Assembly (NCBI RefSeq): GCF_900157375.1
Contig: NZ_LT721901.1
Coordinates: forward strand, 3,458,315-3,522,314
DNA length: 64,000 bases
Source: Mycobacterium rhizamassiliense
Lineage (GTDB): Bacteria > Actinomycetota > Actinomycetes > Mycobacteriales > Mycobacteriaceae
Reading direction: 5' to 3'
Part shown: piece after piece, positions 49,456-59,461 of the stretch
How the letters are laid out: every line of letters starts with the position of its first letter
Numbering within the stretch: position 1 is the stretch's first letter
Notes under the pieces: generated by a model
Seen by the model: only the letters and a program-made list of their open reading frames with translations
Told to the model about the DNA's origin: nothing
The model's database searches: none
Made by a program: the position numbers and the translations under genes

Positions 49456-50004
49456 GTGCGGCGTAACCGTATGGCGCTTGCCCTCGCGGCGTTGGCCACG
49501 ATTTTGGTTCTTGCCGGGTGCTCGGGTTCCGGCGACAACAAGCCTGGAGCGACGACGTCGTCGGCGCCCGGAAATTCCGAGGGTCACCACGGGCCGATGT
49601 TTCCCCAATGCGGTGGCATCAACGACCAGACGGTGGCGCAACTGACCAAGGTGTCGGGCCTCAACAACACCGCCCGCAACTCCGTCGGATGCCAGTGGCT
49701 CGCGGGCGGCGGCATCCTCGGTCCGCATTTCTCGTTCTCGTGGTACCGCGGCAGCCCGATCGGACGCGAGCGCAAGACCGAGGAACTGTCGCGCGCCAGC
49801 GTCGACGACATCAACATCAACGGTCACAGCGGCTTCATCGCCGTCGGCAACGAGCCCAACCTGGGCGACTCGCTGTGTGAGGTCGGGATCCAGTTCCAGG
49901 ACGACTTCATCGAATGGTCGATCAGCTTCAGCCAGAAGCCATTCCCGCCGCCGTGTGACATCGCCAAAGAGCTTGCCCGCCAATCGATTGCGAATTCGAA
50001 GTGA
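49456..50004 (+). CDS. lprB: Lipoprotein LprB
   Basis: A 182-residue exported lipoprotein of the DUF3558 family. Signal sequence MRRNRMALALAALATILVLAGC with lipobox LAGC, a polar tether, then a domain with PQCGGINDQTV, SVGCQWLAGGG and CEVGIQF, where cysteines probably pair. It matches M. tuberculosis Rv1274 closely, including FSWYRGSPIGRERKTEELSR. GTG 49456 has GGGG 5 bases upstream; an ATG at 49471 would shorten the n-region. It overlaps lprC by 4 bases, so the two are translated together. Role unknown. Confidence 0.92.
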   Translation: MRRNRMALALAALATILVLAGCSGSGDNKPGATTSSAPGNSEGHHGPMFPQCGGINDQTVAQLTKVSGLNNTARNSVGCQWLAGGGILGPHFSFSWYRGSPIGRERKTEELSRASVDDININGHSGFIAVGNEPNLGDSLCEVGIQFQDDFIEWSISFSQKPFPPPCDIAKELARQSIANSK

Positions 50005-50537
50005 CGCGGCGTAGCTTGGCGGCCCTGTTCATCACCGTGTTGGTGACCCTGACCGGTTGCTCGGAATCCATCGGCGGCAAGGCGATCAAGGCGGGCGGCA
50101 ACGTTCCCCGCAACAACAATTCGCAGCAGCAGTATCCGAATCTGCTCAAGGAATGTGAAGTGCTCACCAGCGACATCCTGGCCAAGACGGTCGGCGCCGA
50201 TCCGCTGGACATCCAGAGCACGTTCGTGGGTGCGATCTGCCGGTGGCAGGCGAACAACCCCGCCGGCCTCATCGACATCACCCGGTTCTGGTTCGAGCAG
50301 GGCAGTTTGAGCGAAGAGCGCAAGGTCGCCGAGTTCCTGAAGTACAAGATCGAGACGCGGGCCATCGCGGGCGTGAGTTCGATCGTGATGCGTCCAGACG
50401 ACCCCAACGGTGCCTGCGGAGTGGCCAGCGACGCGGCGGGGGTGGTCGGCTGGTGGGTCAACCCTCAGGCGCCCGGCATCGACGCGTGCGCGCAGGCGCT
50501 CAAGCTCATGGAGCTGACGCTGTCCACCAACTCCTAG
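50001..50537 (+). CDS. lprC: Lipoprotein LprC
   Basis: A 178-residue DUF3558 lipoprotein, signal MTRRSLAALFITVLVTLTGC, lipobox LTGC. The mature part carries an Asn/Gln-rich stretch then a domain with KECEVLTSDILAKTVG, AICRWQANN and NGACGVASD, three cysteines. GTG 50001 overlaps the lprB stop (GTGA). The pair probably arose by duplication, since both have the same domain. Expected on the outer face of the membrane; function unknown. It converges on the phosphatase gene with a 6-base gap. Confidence 0.92.
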   Translation: MTRRSLAALFITVLVTLTGCSESIGGKAIKAGGNVPRNNNSQQQYPNLLKECEVLTSDILAKTVGADPLDIQSTFVGAICRWQANNPAGLIDITRFWFEQGSLSEERKVAEFLKYKIETRAIAGVSSIVMRPDDPNGACGVASDAAGVVGWWVNPQAPGIDACAQALKLMELTLSTNS

Positions 50538-50543
50538 CGGCGT

Positions 50544-51047
50544 TCAGCGCGGGACGTGGAACTCGACTAGCGTGGCCCGGCCGAGTTCGACGCGTTTCCA
50601 GTCGCCGGCCACGGTCAGCACGGCGATCGCCGACGTCGGAAACTTCTCCGAAATACGTTGCATCGCTGCGACGTTGGTGCCGATGTCACCCGCCAGTCCG
50701 AGTGCGACGTCGGACATCGTCGGCTCGTGCCCGACCACGAGCAGTGTGTTGACGTCGTCGTCGACCCCGTTGATTTCGTCGATCATCATCCCGGGGGTGG
50801 CGCCGTAGAGGCGCTCGCGGTATTGCACCGGGGCGTCGATTCCGGTCTCGGCCAGCGTCTGCCGGGTGCGCGTGGCCGTCGAGCACAGCACCGCATCGAC
50901 GCCGGGTGCGGTGGCGCGCAGCCACTCACCGGCCAGCCCCGCCTCCCGAATGCCCCGCGGTGCCAGCGGCCGTTCGTGGTCGGCCACGTCGGGCGGGTAT
51001 GCGGATTTCGCATGCCGCAGGAGCAGCAGGGTGCGCTGATCGTTCAT
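50544..51047 (-). CDS. SixA-like histidine phosphatase (Rv1276c-like)
   Basis: A 167-residue phosphatase of the histidine phosphatase (phosphoglycerate mutase-like) superfamily. The catalytic motif is LLLRHAKSAYP with the phosphorylated His, an Arg in STATRTRQTL, and the second His in VGHEPTMSD. This short form resembles SixA, which dephosphorylates phosphohistidine proteins; the target here is unknown. ATG 51047 is chosen; GTG 51056 is an alternative start (VTRMNDQR). Its start lies 10 bases from the end of the 13E12 gene on the same strand. Confidence 0.88.
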   Translation of the reverse strand: MNDQRTLLLLRHAKSAYPPDVADHERPLAPRGIREAGLAGEWLRATAPGVDAVLCSTATRTRQTLAETGIDAPVQYRERLYGATPGMMIDEINGVDDDVNTLLVVGHEPTMSDVALGLAGDIGTNVAAMQRISEKFPTSAIAVLTVAGDWKRVELGRATLVEFHVPR

Positions 51048-51057
51048 CCGAGTCACG

Positions 51058-52419
51058 CTAGGCGACATCGTCGCCATCGCATAGCAATTCCTCGGGGTGG
51101 TGCAAGGCGTTGGTGCGGGGTTGGCCGCGGTCGAGGTGTGGCGGTGGTATCCATACGGTGCGGCCGTCGGTGCGTTTTCGGGTGGTCCAGCCGCGCGGTC
51201 CTAGGAGTCGGTGGTGGGGTCCGCAGGCGAACGTGAGGTTGTCGATGCCCGTAGTGCCGCACCTCGCGTACTCGTCGACGTGGTGCACCTCGCAGTAGTA
51301 GCCGGGCACCGTGCAACCCGGAGCCGAGCAGCCGCGGTCGTTGGCGTACAACACAATCCGCTGCCCGGGCGAAGCCAGCCGTTTGGAGTGATACAGCGCC
51401 ACTGGCCTGCCCTTGTCGAACACCGCCAGGTAGTGATGCGCGTGGCGGGCCAACCGGATCACGTCGCTGATCGGCAACCGCGTGCCCCCACCGGTGAGGC
51501 CGTGCCCGGCGGCGTGTTCGAGTTCGGCCAGCGTGGTCGACACGATGATCGAGGCCGGTAAACCGTTGTGCTGCCCCAATTCCCCGGAGGCCAGCACCGC
51601 GCGCAGCGCGGCGTTGAGGCCGTCGTGGTTGCGTTGCGCGGCGCTGCGGCCGTCGTGCTCGATCGCGTCCTCTGTCGGAGGGCCGTCCACGCAGGGGTTG
51701 TCGTCGGCGGCGTTGCACATACCGGGTGCGGCGAGCTTGGCGAGCACGGCTTCCAGCGACGCGCGCGCTTCGGGGGTGAGCCAGCCGCGTAGCGCCGACA
51801 TGCCGTCGGGCTGCTGGTTGCCCAGGGCCAGGCCGCGGCGGCGCGCGCGGTCGTCGTCGGTGAAGTTGCCGTCGGGATTCAGCCAATCCATCAGGCGGTC
51901 GGCCAACCCGGCCAATGGGTCGGGCCGGTATTGCGTACCCAACTCGGCCAGCTGCGCCTCGGCGACCGCGCGGGTGTCGGCGTCGATGAAGCCGGGCAGC
52001 TGGTGATAGAAGCGGCGGATCACCGCCACCTGCCCGGCACCCAGGCGCCCGGCGTGTTGCGCGGCGGCGGTCGCGGCCAACACGGGTGCCAACGGTTCGC
52101 CGGTCAACCCGCACCGCTCACCCAGGTCGGCCGCCTCCCGCACCCGCCTGCCGGCCTCGGCGCGGCTGATCAGTGTCGCCTCGGCGATCGCAGGCGGCAG
52201 GGTGCCGCCCAATTCTTCCGGCGTGGCCTCGCGGGCCAGCTGATTGATCAGCTGATGCTCCACGGCGGGCAACCGGCGGCGCACCTGCTCGCAGCGCTTC
52301 AGTGAGGCGAGCCGGTTCCGCGTGTTGGAGGCCGTGAAGTTCAGCCCGGCGACCGTGTCGAGTGCCTTGTCCAGGGCATCAAATGCCGCCGTGGCCGCCG
52401 CGTCATCCGCCGTACTCAT
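51058..52419 (-). CDS. 13E12-family DUF222/HNH endonuclease-like protein
   Basis: A 453-residue intact member of the mycobacterial 13E12 repeat family. Residues 1-300 are the helical DUF222 domain. The C-terminal HNH reads [30 protein letters not shown] and [15 protein letters not shown], with CxxxxC, the HH, Asn and final CxxHH in place. In M. tuberculosis the REP13E12 copies are often split and serve as phage attachment targets; this copy has one continuous frame. I do not recall it at this locus in M. tuberculosis. Whether it cuts DNA is untested as far as I know. Confidence 0.88.
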   Translation of the reverse strand: MSTADDAAATAAFDALDKALDTVAGLNFTASNTRNRLASLKRCEQVRRRLPAVEHQLINQLAREATPEELGGTLPPAIAEATLISRAEAGRRVREAADLGERCGLTGEPLAPVLAATAAAQHAGRLGAGQVAVIRRFYHQLPGFIDADTRAVAEAQLAELGTQYRPDPLAGLADRLMDWLNPDGNFTDDDRARRRGLALGNQQPDGMSALRGWLTPEARASLEAVLAKLAAPGMCNAADDNPCVDGPPTEDAIEHDGRSAAQRNHDGLNAALRAVLASGELGQHNGLPASIIVSTTLAELEHAAGHGLTGGGTRLPISDVIRLARHAHHYLAVFDKGRPVALYHSKRLASPGQRIVLYANDRGCSAPGCTVPGYYCEVHHVDEYARCGTTGIDNLTFACGPHHRLLGPRGWTTRKRTDGRTVWIPPPHLDRGQPRTNALHHPEELLCDGDDVA

Positions 52420-52681
52420 ACCGCCAAACTAGAGCGAGCCACCGACAAGAAATGCCGCCCAGGGACCACTGAAGCCAAAGTGACGCAAGGGATTCAACGA
52501 GTGTGCACGGGTGGCGATTTGTCGCTCAGAGGCGGGCACACGACACACCGCCGGGACCGGGATGGCCGAGGTTTCGGACAACTGCTCGAAGGCATGCCGG
52601 TGCGCGTCCCCGGAGTTGTCAGTGGATCGCCCTAAGCTCGCATTGCCCTGCCAGCCACATACCTCAGAAGGGGGTCGAAGG

Positions 52682-53833
52682 ATGCGATTCCTGCACACCG
52701 CCGACTGGCAGCTGGGCATGACCCGACACTTCCTGGCCGGTGAGGCCCAGCCCCAGTATTCGGCCGCCCGGCGCGACGCCGTGGCCGGCCTTGGTGCGCT
52801 CGCGGCCGAGGTCGGCGCGGAGTTCGTCGTAGTGGCCGGCGACGTGTTCGAGCACAATCAGCTCGATCCACGGGTGATCGGCCAGTCCCTGCAAGCGATG
52901 CGCGCCATCGGCATTCCGGTCTACCTGCTGCCGGGCAACCACGATCCGCTGGACGCGTCGTCGGTCTACACGGGCGCGCAGTTCACCGCCGAACGCCCGG
53001 ACAACGTCCACGTGCTGAACCGGGCCGGGATTCACCAGGTGCGCCCGGGGCTTGAGATCGTCGCCGCGCCGTGGCGATCCAAGGCCCCGACCACCGATCT
53101 GGTCGCCGAGGTCCTCGACGACCTCGAACCAGGCCCGGGCATCCGCGTGCTGGTCGCCCACGGCGGGGTCGACGTCCTCGACCCCGATCGCGACAAGCCG
53201 TCGCTGATCCGGCTCGCCAGGCTCGAGGAAGCGCTCACGAAAAGCGCCGTGCACTATGTGGCGCTGGGGGACAAGCATTCGCGCACCCAGGTCGGCGACA
53301 CCGGCCGCGTCTGGTACTCCGGCTCGCCGGAGGTCACCAACTACGACGACGTCGAATCCGACCCGGGTCACGTCCTGGTGGTCGACATCGACGAGAACGA
53401 TCCACGCGGCGCCGTGTCCGTGACGTCCCGGCATGTCGGTCGCTGGCGGTTCGTCACGCTGCATCATCAGGTCGACACCAGCCGCGACATCGCCGACCTC
53501 GACATGAATCTCGACCTGATGGCCGAGAAGGACCGCACCGTCGTGCGGCTCGCGCTGACGGGTTCGTTGTCGGTCACCGACCGCGCTGCGCTGGACGCCT
53601 GCCTGGACCGCTACGCGCGGTTGTTCGCCCACCTGCGAACGTGGGACAGCCACACCGATCTCGCGGTGATACCGGCAGACGGCGAGTTCACCGACCTGGG
53701 CATCGGCGGGTTCGCCGCCGCGGCCGTCGACGAGCTGGTGGCCACCGCGCGCGAGGGCGACGCCGAGTCCGCCGGCGACGCGCAGGCGGCCCTGGCGCTG
53801 TTGTTGCGCCTGGCCGATCGGGGTGCGGCGTGA
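52682..53833 (+). CDS. SbcD-like metallophosphatase nuclease (Rv1277-like)
   Basis: A 383-residue Mre11/SbcD-type phosphoesterase. Metal-binding motifs in order: FLHTADWQLG, VAGDVFEHNQ, LLPGNHDPLD, LVAHGGVD and ALGDKHSRTQ, all the expected Asp, His and Asn. It would form a DNA end-processing nuclease with the ATPase downstream. ATG 52682 is preceded by GAAGGGGG; the open frame before it is not conserved. The ends of this gene and the ATPase overlap by 4 bases (GTGA), indicating a complex. A separate, canonical SbcCD elsewhere is likely, so this pair may be specialised. Confidence 0.93.
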   Translation: MRFLHTADWQLGMTRHFLAGEAQPQYSAARRDAVAGLGALAAEVGAEFVVVAGDVFEHNQLDPRVIGQSLQAMRAIGIPVYLLPGNHDPLDASSVYTGAQFTAERPDNVHVLNRAGIHQVRPGLEIVAAPWRSKAPTTDLVAEVLDDLEPGPGIRVLVAHGGVDVLDPDRDKPSLIRLARLEEALTKSAVHYVALGDKHSRTQVGDTGRVWYSGSPEVTNYDDVESDPGHVLVVDIDENDPRGAVSVTSRHVGRWRFVTLHHQVDTSRDIADLDMNLDLMAEKDRTVVRLALTGSLSVTDRAALDACLDRYARLFAHLRTWDSHTDLAVIPADGEFTDLGIGGFAAAAVDELVATAREGDAESAGDAQAALALLLRLADRGAA

Positions 53834-56448
53834 AGCTGCACCGGCTGGTCCTGACCAACTACCGCGGCATCGCCCACCGCGAGATCGAATTTCCCGACCA
53901 CGGCGTCGTGGTGGTCTGCGGCGCCAACGAAGTCGGCAAGTCGTCGATGATCGAGGCGTTGGACCTGCTGCTGGAATCCCGGGACCGCTCGACGAAGAAG
54001 GAAGTCAAGCAGGTCAAACCCACCAACAGCGACGTCGGCTCCGAGGTGACCGCGGAAATCAGCTGTGGCGCATATCGTTTCGTCTATCGGAAGCGCTTCC
54101 ACAAGAAGTGCGAGACGGAGTTGACGGTGCTGACGCCGCGCCGCGAACAGCTCACCGGCGACGAGGCCCACGAACGGGTCCGGTCGATCCTGGCCGAGAC
54201 CGTGGACAGCGACCTGTGGCATGCCCAGCGGGTGCTGCAGGCCACGTCGACCGCGGCGGTAGATCTGTCCGGATGCGACGCGCTGTCGCGCGCGCTCGAT
54301 GTGGCGGCCGGCGATGCCGCCGCACTGTCGGGCACCGAACCCTTGCTCATCGAGCGAATCGACTCCGAGTACGCGCGCTACTTCACCCCCACCGGGCGCG
54401 CCACCGGCGAGTGGGCAGCGGCGATTTCCCGATTGGCCGACGCCGAGTCGAGTGTGGCCGAGCGAGTGGCCGCCGTTGCCGAGGTCGACCAGCGGGTACG
54501 ACGCCACGCCGAACTCACTGAAGAGGTGGCCGAGCTGTCGCAGCTGCGGCTGACGGCCGGGCCCCGGCTCGTCGCGGCGCAGGCCGCCGTCGACAAGATC
54601 GAGCAACTTGCACGCCAGGTACGGGAATCCGAACTCGTCGCCGCCGCGGCCGCCGCGACCAGCACCTCGGCGACGGCCGCGCACAACGGGCGGCTGCGGT
54701 TGCTCGCCGAAATTGATTCCCGCACAGTAACTGTCACCACCGCGGAGGCCGAGGCGAAAGAGGCCGCCGAGGCCCGCGCGGTGGCGCAGACGGAGGCCGA
54801 GGCGGCCGGCGCCGCGGTCACCGAGTCGCTGTCCACGCTGGCCGAACGGCAGCGTGCCGCCGAAAGCGCGCGGCGCGTCGTCAATCAGATCGCCGATCGC
54901 GAGCAGATCGACCGGTTGAGCACCCGGCTGGCCCGGATCGAGTCCGTCCAGGGTGAGCGCGACCGGGCCTGCGCGGAGCTCGCCGCGATCGTGCTCAGCG
55001 ACGAGCTCATGCAGCGAATCGAAAAGGCCGCCGCCGCAGTCGATCGCACCGGCGACCAGCTGGCGCTGATCTCGGCGGCGATAGAGTTCACCGCTGCCGC
55101 CGACATCGAACTCGCCGTCGGCGAGCAGCGGGTGTCTCTGGCGGCGGGTCAGACCTGGTCGACGACCGTCACCGGCACCACCGAGCTCGAGGTGCCCGGT
55201 GTCCTGGGCGCCCGGATCACGCCGGGCGCGACGGCCCTGGATGTCGAGGCGAAACATGCTGCGGCACAAGAAGGGCTGGCCGCCGCGCTGTCCGCCGGCC
55301 AAGCCGAGGACCTCGCCGCGGCACGATCCGCGGACCAGCGCCGCCGCGAATTGCAGAGCAGCCGAGACCAATTGGACGCGACGCTCTCCGGGTTGTGCGG
55401 CGACGAAGAGCCCGACCAAATCCGGGCCCGGCTGACGCAATTGCGTTCCGACCACCCGGCCGAAGCCGAGCTGTCGATGGACATCGCCGCCGCCCGCGCC
55501 GAGCTCGACGCCGCAGATGCCGCACGCGTGGCGGCCGACGGCGAATGCGAGGCCATCCGGCAGGCCGCGGCGAATGCCGACTCACGGCTGTCCGCGATAT
55601 CCACCCGGGCTACCGTGCTGCTGAGCGAAGCGGCCACCCAGCGGGCCGAGCTGGACAGGGCCACAGCACAACTGGCGCAGGAGCGCGGGTCGGCCGCCGA
55701 CGAGGAGCTGGCGTCGTCGGCGCAGGCCGAGGCGCAGGTCGCGACCGCCACGCAGCAGCGGGCCGCCGAGCTGGCCGAGGCGCTGGCCGCCGCGACGCCG
55801 GACGCGGTGAGCGCCGAACTGGCCGAAGCCACCGAGACGGCCGACGAACTACGCGACCGCTACGAAGACGTCGCCGGTGCACTGCGCGAGGTCAGCATCG
55901 AGCTGTCGGTCTTCGGCAGTGAGGGCCGCCAAGGCAAGCTCGACTCCGCCGAGACCGAACGCGAGCACGCCGCGAGTGAACACTGCCGCGTCGGCGGCCG
56001 CGCCCGGGCCGCGCAACTGCTGCGATCGGTGATGGCGCGCCACCGCGACAGCACGCGGCTGCGCTATGTCGAGCCCTATCGCACCGAGCTGCAGCGGCTG
56101 GGCCGTCCGGTCTTCGGGCCCACGTTCGAGGTCGACATCGACAGCAACCTGTGCATCCGCAGCCGCACCCTCGGCGGCGTCACCGTGCCGTACGAGTCGC
56201 TGTCGGGCGGGGCCAAGGAGCAACTCGGCATCCTGGCCCGGCTGGCCGGTGCCGCGCTGGTCGCCAAGGAGGATGCCGTCCCGGTCGTGGTCGACGACGC
56301 GCTCGGATTCACCGATCCGGACCGGCTGGCCAAGATGGGCGAGGTCTTCGACACCGTGGGCGCCAACGGACAGGTGATCGTGCTGACGTGCAGCCCCGAC
56401 CGCTACGACGGCGTCAAGGGCGCGCACCGCATCGATCTCGGCGCCTAA
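53830..56448 (+). CDS. SbcC/Rad50-like coiled-coil ATPase (Rv1278-like)
   Basis: A 872-residue ABC ATPase. N-terminal Walker A CGANEVGKSSM and the start LHRLVLTNYRGIAHREIEFPDHG; a long central coiled coil rich in Ala, Glu, Arg (about residues 200-730); then C-terminal signature SLSGGAKEQLGILARL and Walker B VVVDDALGFTDPDR, and a final LTCSPDRYDG. Acts with the SbcD-like nuclease encoded just before it. The start is GTG 53830, 4-base overlap. No zinc-hook CxxC is evident in the coil, unlike Rad50. The 875-residue M. tuberculosis Rv1278 is colinear. Confidence 0.92.
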   Translation: MKLHRLVLTNYRGIAHREIEFPDHGVVVVCGANEVGKSSMIEALDLLLESRDRSTKKEVKQVKPTNSDVGSEVTAEISCGAYRFVYRKRFHKKCETELTVLTPRREQLTGDEAHERVRSILAETVDSDLWHAQRVLQATSTAAVDLSGCDALSRALDVAAGDAAALSGTEPLLIERIDSEYARYFTPTGRATGEWAAAISRLADAESSVAERVAAVAEVDQRVRRHAELTEEVAELSQLRLTAGPRLVAAQAAVDKIEQLARQVRESELVAAAAAATSTSATAAHNGRLRLLAEIDSRTVTVTTAEAEAKEAAEARAVAQTEAEAAGAAVTESLSTLAERQRAAESARRVVNQIADREQIDRLSTRLARIESVQGERDRACAELAAIVLSDELMQRIEKAAAAVDRTGDQLALISAAIEFTAAADIELAVGEQRVSLAAGQTWSTTVTGTTELEVPGVLGARITPGATALDVEAKHAAAQEGLAAALSAGQAEDLAAARSADQRRRELQSSRDQLDATLSGLCGDEEPDQIRARLTQLRSDHPAEAELSMDIAAARAELDAADAARVAADGECEAIRQAAANADSRLSAISTRATVLLSEAATQRAELDRATAQLAQERGSAADEELASSAQAEAQVATATQQRAAELAEALAAATPDAVSAELAEATETADELRDRYEDVAGALREVSIELSVFGSEGRQGKLDSAETEREHAASEHCRVGGRARAAQLLRSVMARHRDSTRLRYVEPYRTELQRLGRPVFGPTFEVDIDSNLCIRSRTLGGVTVPYESLSGGAKEQLGILARLAGAALVAKEDAVPVVVDDALGFTDPDRLAKMGEVFDTVGANGQVIVLTCSPDRYDGVKGAHRIDLGA

Positions 56449-56522
56449 CCGCGCGGCACACGCCGGCGCGCTGCCCTCCCGCGGCGGTATCGGCAGAATG
56501 GGTTCATGGCAGGCCGACACCG

Positions 56523-57782
56523 ATGACGATGAACGCTAGACGGCGCCGGGTGCACGAGAAGCTGGCGGGCATGCCCGGCGTCCGCCCGGTGCGCAGGCCG
56601 GTGTCGCCCGACAGCCCGGACGAGTTCGACCTGTATTACGTCCGCACCGGTCGTAAGTCCGCCCATCCGCTGGTCATCATCCCGGGCGGGCCCGGTGTGG
56701 CGTCGATGCAGGTCTACAAAGGGCTGCGGCGCCGCGCCGCCGAAGCCGGACTCGACGTCATCATGATCGAACACCGCGGCGTGGGGATGTCTCGGCACGA
56801 CGACACCGGGGCGGACCTGCCGCCGCGCGCGTTCACCGTCGATCAGGTGGTCGACGACGTCGCGGCCGTGCTCGACGACGCGCACGTCGGCTCGGCTGTC
56901 ATCTACGGAACGTCGTACGGCACCTACATCGCGGCCGGGCTCGGTGTGCGCCATCCGGGCCGGGTGCACGCAATGGTCCTCGATTCACCGCTGCTGTCGC
57001 GCCACGACATCGCGCTCGTCCGCGACGCCATCCGTGGACTGCTGCTCGAGGGCGACACCCCGGAAACCGCGACGCTGGCGCCCAAGGTTCGCAAACTCGT
57101 CGACGCCGGGTTGATGACACCGTCGGCGGGGGAGGTGGCCGCGACCATCTACGCCTACGGCGGGGCATCGCTGCTGGATCGTGAACTCGACCTGCTGCTC
57201 GGCGGACGAACCATGTTGTGGCACATGCTGTCCCGCTTCGGCGCCGTGGTCAGCCGCAAGGTCCCGTACCACTACGAGATCGATCTGGTCAGCCGCATCG
57301 CGTTCCGCGAACTGGACTATGCCGCCGAACCCGACGGGCTGCCGTTCGACCCGGCCGCCGCGATCCGCGAAATCATGAGCAGCACCGAGGCATTCGAGGT
57401 CGAGCCGTACGACCTGGTGGCCGAGATGCCGAAATTCAATTGGCCGACCGTGGTGGTCTCCGGCGGGCGTGACCTGGTGACACCGCGCGCGGTGGCCGAA
57501 CGGGTGGCGGAGCTGGTGCCGCAGTCGATGCTGCTGGGGCTGCCGACCATGGCGCACAGCGCGCTCGACTTCCGCGAGCCCGCCGCGCTGACCATCGCGG
57601 AGGCGGTGTGCCACGGTAACTTCGCCACGCTCGCCGCGCAGTCCCCGAAGCTCGACGCGCTGCCCGTGCGCCCCGCCATGCGCCTGCTGTGGAAGGCCAT
57701 CGAGGTGGCCGCCGTCGCCGAGGGCGCGCTACCCGCGCTGCCGGCGCTGCCGACGGTGTGGCGGCGGCTGGCCGCCCGCTGA
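56523..57782 (+). CDS. Alpha/beta-hydrolase, proline iminopeptidase-like
   Basis: A 419-residue hydrolase. It has the HGGPG-like oxyanion loop as PGGPGVASM, the nucleophile elbow YGTSYGTYIA, the acid in VVSGGRDLVTP and the His in PTMAHSALD. The cap domain between is long, like proline iminopeptidases and tripeptidyl peptidases. Substrate unknown. ATG 56523 is used, with ATG 56529 as alternative. In M. tuberculosis an unrelated GMC oxidoreductase gene (Rv1279) occupies this slot. It is followed by convergent oppA, with a 1-base gap between the stops. Confidence 0.88.
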   Translation: MTMNARRRRVHEKLAGMPGVRPVRRPVSPDSPDEFDLYYVRTGRKSAHPLVIIPGGPGVASMQVYKGLRRRAAEAGLDVIMIEHRGVGMSRHDDTGADLPPRAFTVDQVVDDVAAVLDDAHVGSAVIYGTSYGTYIAAGLGVRHPGRVHAMVLDSPLLSRHDIALVRDAIRGLLLEGDTPETATLAPKVRKLVDAGLMTPSAGEVAATIYAYGGASLLDRELDLLLGGRTMLWHMLSRFGAVVSRKVPYHYEIDLVSRIAFRELDYAAEPDGLPFDPAAAIREIMSSTEAFEVEPYDLVAEMPKFNWPTVVVSGGRDLVTPRAVAERVAELVPQSMLLGLPTMAHSALDFREPAALTIAEAVCHGNFATLAAQSPKLDALPVRPAMRLLWKAIEVAAVAEGALPALPALPTVWRRLAAR

Positions 57783-57783
57783 G

Positions 57784-59451
57784 TCAGTCCTTGATGAATC
57801 CGATTGCCGTGTAATCGATATCGGCGATCCCGTGTGCGCCGTAGTTCGCCAGATCGCTGCGCACCGCCTTGTTGCCCGCCGTCTGGAACAACGGCAGGCT
57901 GAAGCCCTCCTGCCACAGCATCGCGTCCACCTGGTTGGCGAGCGTGCGGGCCTTGTCCGGGTCCAGCTCGGACAGCGTCTCGTCGATCTTGGCGTCTATC
58001 GCGTCGTTGCCGATCTTGCCGAAGTTGCTGTCACCGTCCGAGGTGTAGATCTGGGGCAGGGCGGACAGCGGGAAAGCGCCACCCACCCAGCCGAATTGGG
58101 CCATATCGAAGTCGCCGACGCTCACGTATTGGCTGAAGAATCCGTTTCCGGACTTCGCGTCCAGCACGAGCTTGACACCGATCTGCGCCAGATTGTTCTG
58201 GGCGACCATGGCGATCTGCCGATTCGACTGCGCGTCGAAGAAGACGTCGCGCACGGCCAGCTGCTTGCCGTCCTTCTCCCGAACCGAACTGTTGAGCTTC
58301 CAGCCCAGCGCATCCAGGTCCTTGCCGGCCTGCTCAGGGTTGTAAGCGCCTGGCGCGCTGTTGTTTTGATAGCCGACCTGGCCGTCGACGAAGACGTGGT
58401 TGTTCAGCGGCACCGGATGCGGTGTCAGGCCGTGCTGAACGACGTCGACGATGGCCTGGCGATTGATGCCCTTGCAGATGGCCCGGCGCAGCCGCTCGTC
58501 GGCCATGATGGATCCGGCCGCGCCGTTGAAGGTGAAGTGCGACCAGGTGGGCGCGGGAGCGCGCCGGATCGCGATTCCCGGTGTGCGCTCGGCGATCACC
58601 GCGTCGTCGAGCGTGCTCACGGGCGCGGAGTCGATCGCCTTGTTCTGCAGGGCGGGGATGACCGCGGAGGGATCGAGCACCAGGAACGTGATGGAGTCCA
58701 GCCGCGGCTTGGTGCCCCACCAGCGCGGGTTGCGGGTCAGCACGATGCGCTGCGCCGACCGGTCGATGGTCGACACGATGAACGGCCCGGCCGACGGGCC
58801 CGGCGCTTCGAGCTGACCCTTGTTGAAGACGTCGGGGTCGGAAGTCATGCCGCGGGGCTGGATTCCGCCGGCGAACATGCCGCGCCACTCGGAATACGGC
58901 TTGTCGAAGGTGATTACGGCCTGGCGGTCGTCAACGCCCCTGGATACCGACTTCACCCGTTCGAACCCGGCCCTGCTGGCGATCAGGTAACGCTTGTCGC
59001 GGCCGCTGTTCGCGTCGACCTCCGACCTGAGGTCTTCCCATGTCATCGGGGTTCCGTCGCTCCACGTCACCTTCGGATTGATAGTGTAGGTAACGACCTG
59101 GGGGTTGGTGCCGGTCAGCTCCGCCCCGGTGAAGTAGTCCGTGTTGAGCTTCAGCGTGCCGTCGGGCTGGGTCATGAACGCGCCGGGCAGCGTCGGCGAG
59201 ACGATGTCGCCGGTGTCGGCGGTGTTGCCGTCGATGTTCATCTCGTTGAAGTTGTCCGGGAATGACGACACTGCCAGCCGCAGGTTGCCGCCCTCGCGCA
59301 GCGTCGCGGGGTCCCGCGGGTTGATGTCGCTGGTGCTGCCGACGCGGGCCGCGTGCGCCTCCGGCAGATCCCGGTACCCGCTGGAGCAGCCGGTAATGCT
59401 GACGACGATCGCCAGCGCAAGCGCCGCGAGCCGGTGAACCGGGTGCCTCAC
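57784..59451 (-). CDS. oppA: Oligopeptide-binding lipoprotein OppA
   Basis: A 555-residue solute-binding lipoprotein of family 5. Signal MRHPVHRLAALALAIVVSITGC with lipobox ITGC. The body has the family segments VTWSDGTPMTWED, ITFDKPYSEWRGMF, NPRWWGTKPRLD and DFDMAQFGWVGG. M. tuberculosis OppA binds peptides including glutathione-related and cell-wall-derived ones; this copy is shorter at the N-terminus than the 591-residue protein I recall. GTG 59451 is the start, from the signal peptide. It is the last gene of the oppBCDA operon, 10 bases after oppD. Confidence 0.93.
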   Translation of the reverse strand: MRHPVHRLAALALAIVVSITGCSSGYRDLPEAHAARVGSTSDINPRDPATLREGGNLRLAVSSFPDNFNEMNIDGNTADTGDIVSPTLPGAFMTQPDGTLKLNTDYFTGAELTGTNPQVVTYTINPKVTWSDGTPMTWEDLRSEVDANSGRDKRYLIASRAGFERVKSVSRGVDDRQAVITFDKPYSEWRGMFAGGIQPRGMTSDPDVFNKGQLEAPGPSAGPFIVSTIDRSAQRIVLTRNPRWWGTKPRLDSITFLVLDPSAVIPALQNKAIDSAPVSTLDDAVIAERTPGIAIRRAPAPTWSHFTFNGAAGSIMADERLRRAICKGINRQAIVDVVQHGLTPHPVPLNNHVFVDGQVGYQNNSAPGAYNPEQAGKDLDALGWKLNSSVREKDGKQLAVRDVFFDAQSNRQIAMVAQNNLAQIGVKLVLDAKSGNGFFSQYVSVGDFDMAQFGWVGGAFPLSALPQIYTSDGDSNFGKIGNDAIDAKIDETLSELDPDKARTLANQVDAMLWQEGFSLPLFQTAGNKAVRSDLANYGAHGIADIDYTAIGFIKD

Positions 59452-59461
59452 CCGGCCGATG

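Noticed and set aside
53611..55455. 614-codon minus-strand frame
   Set aside because: Shadow of the SbcC-like gene; low-complexity, no recognisable motif.
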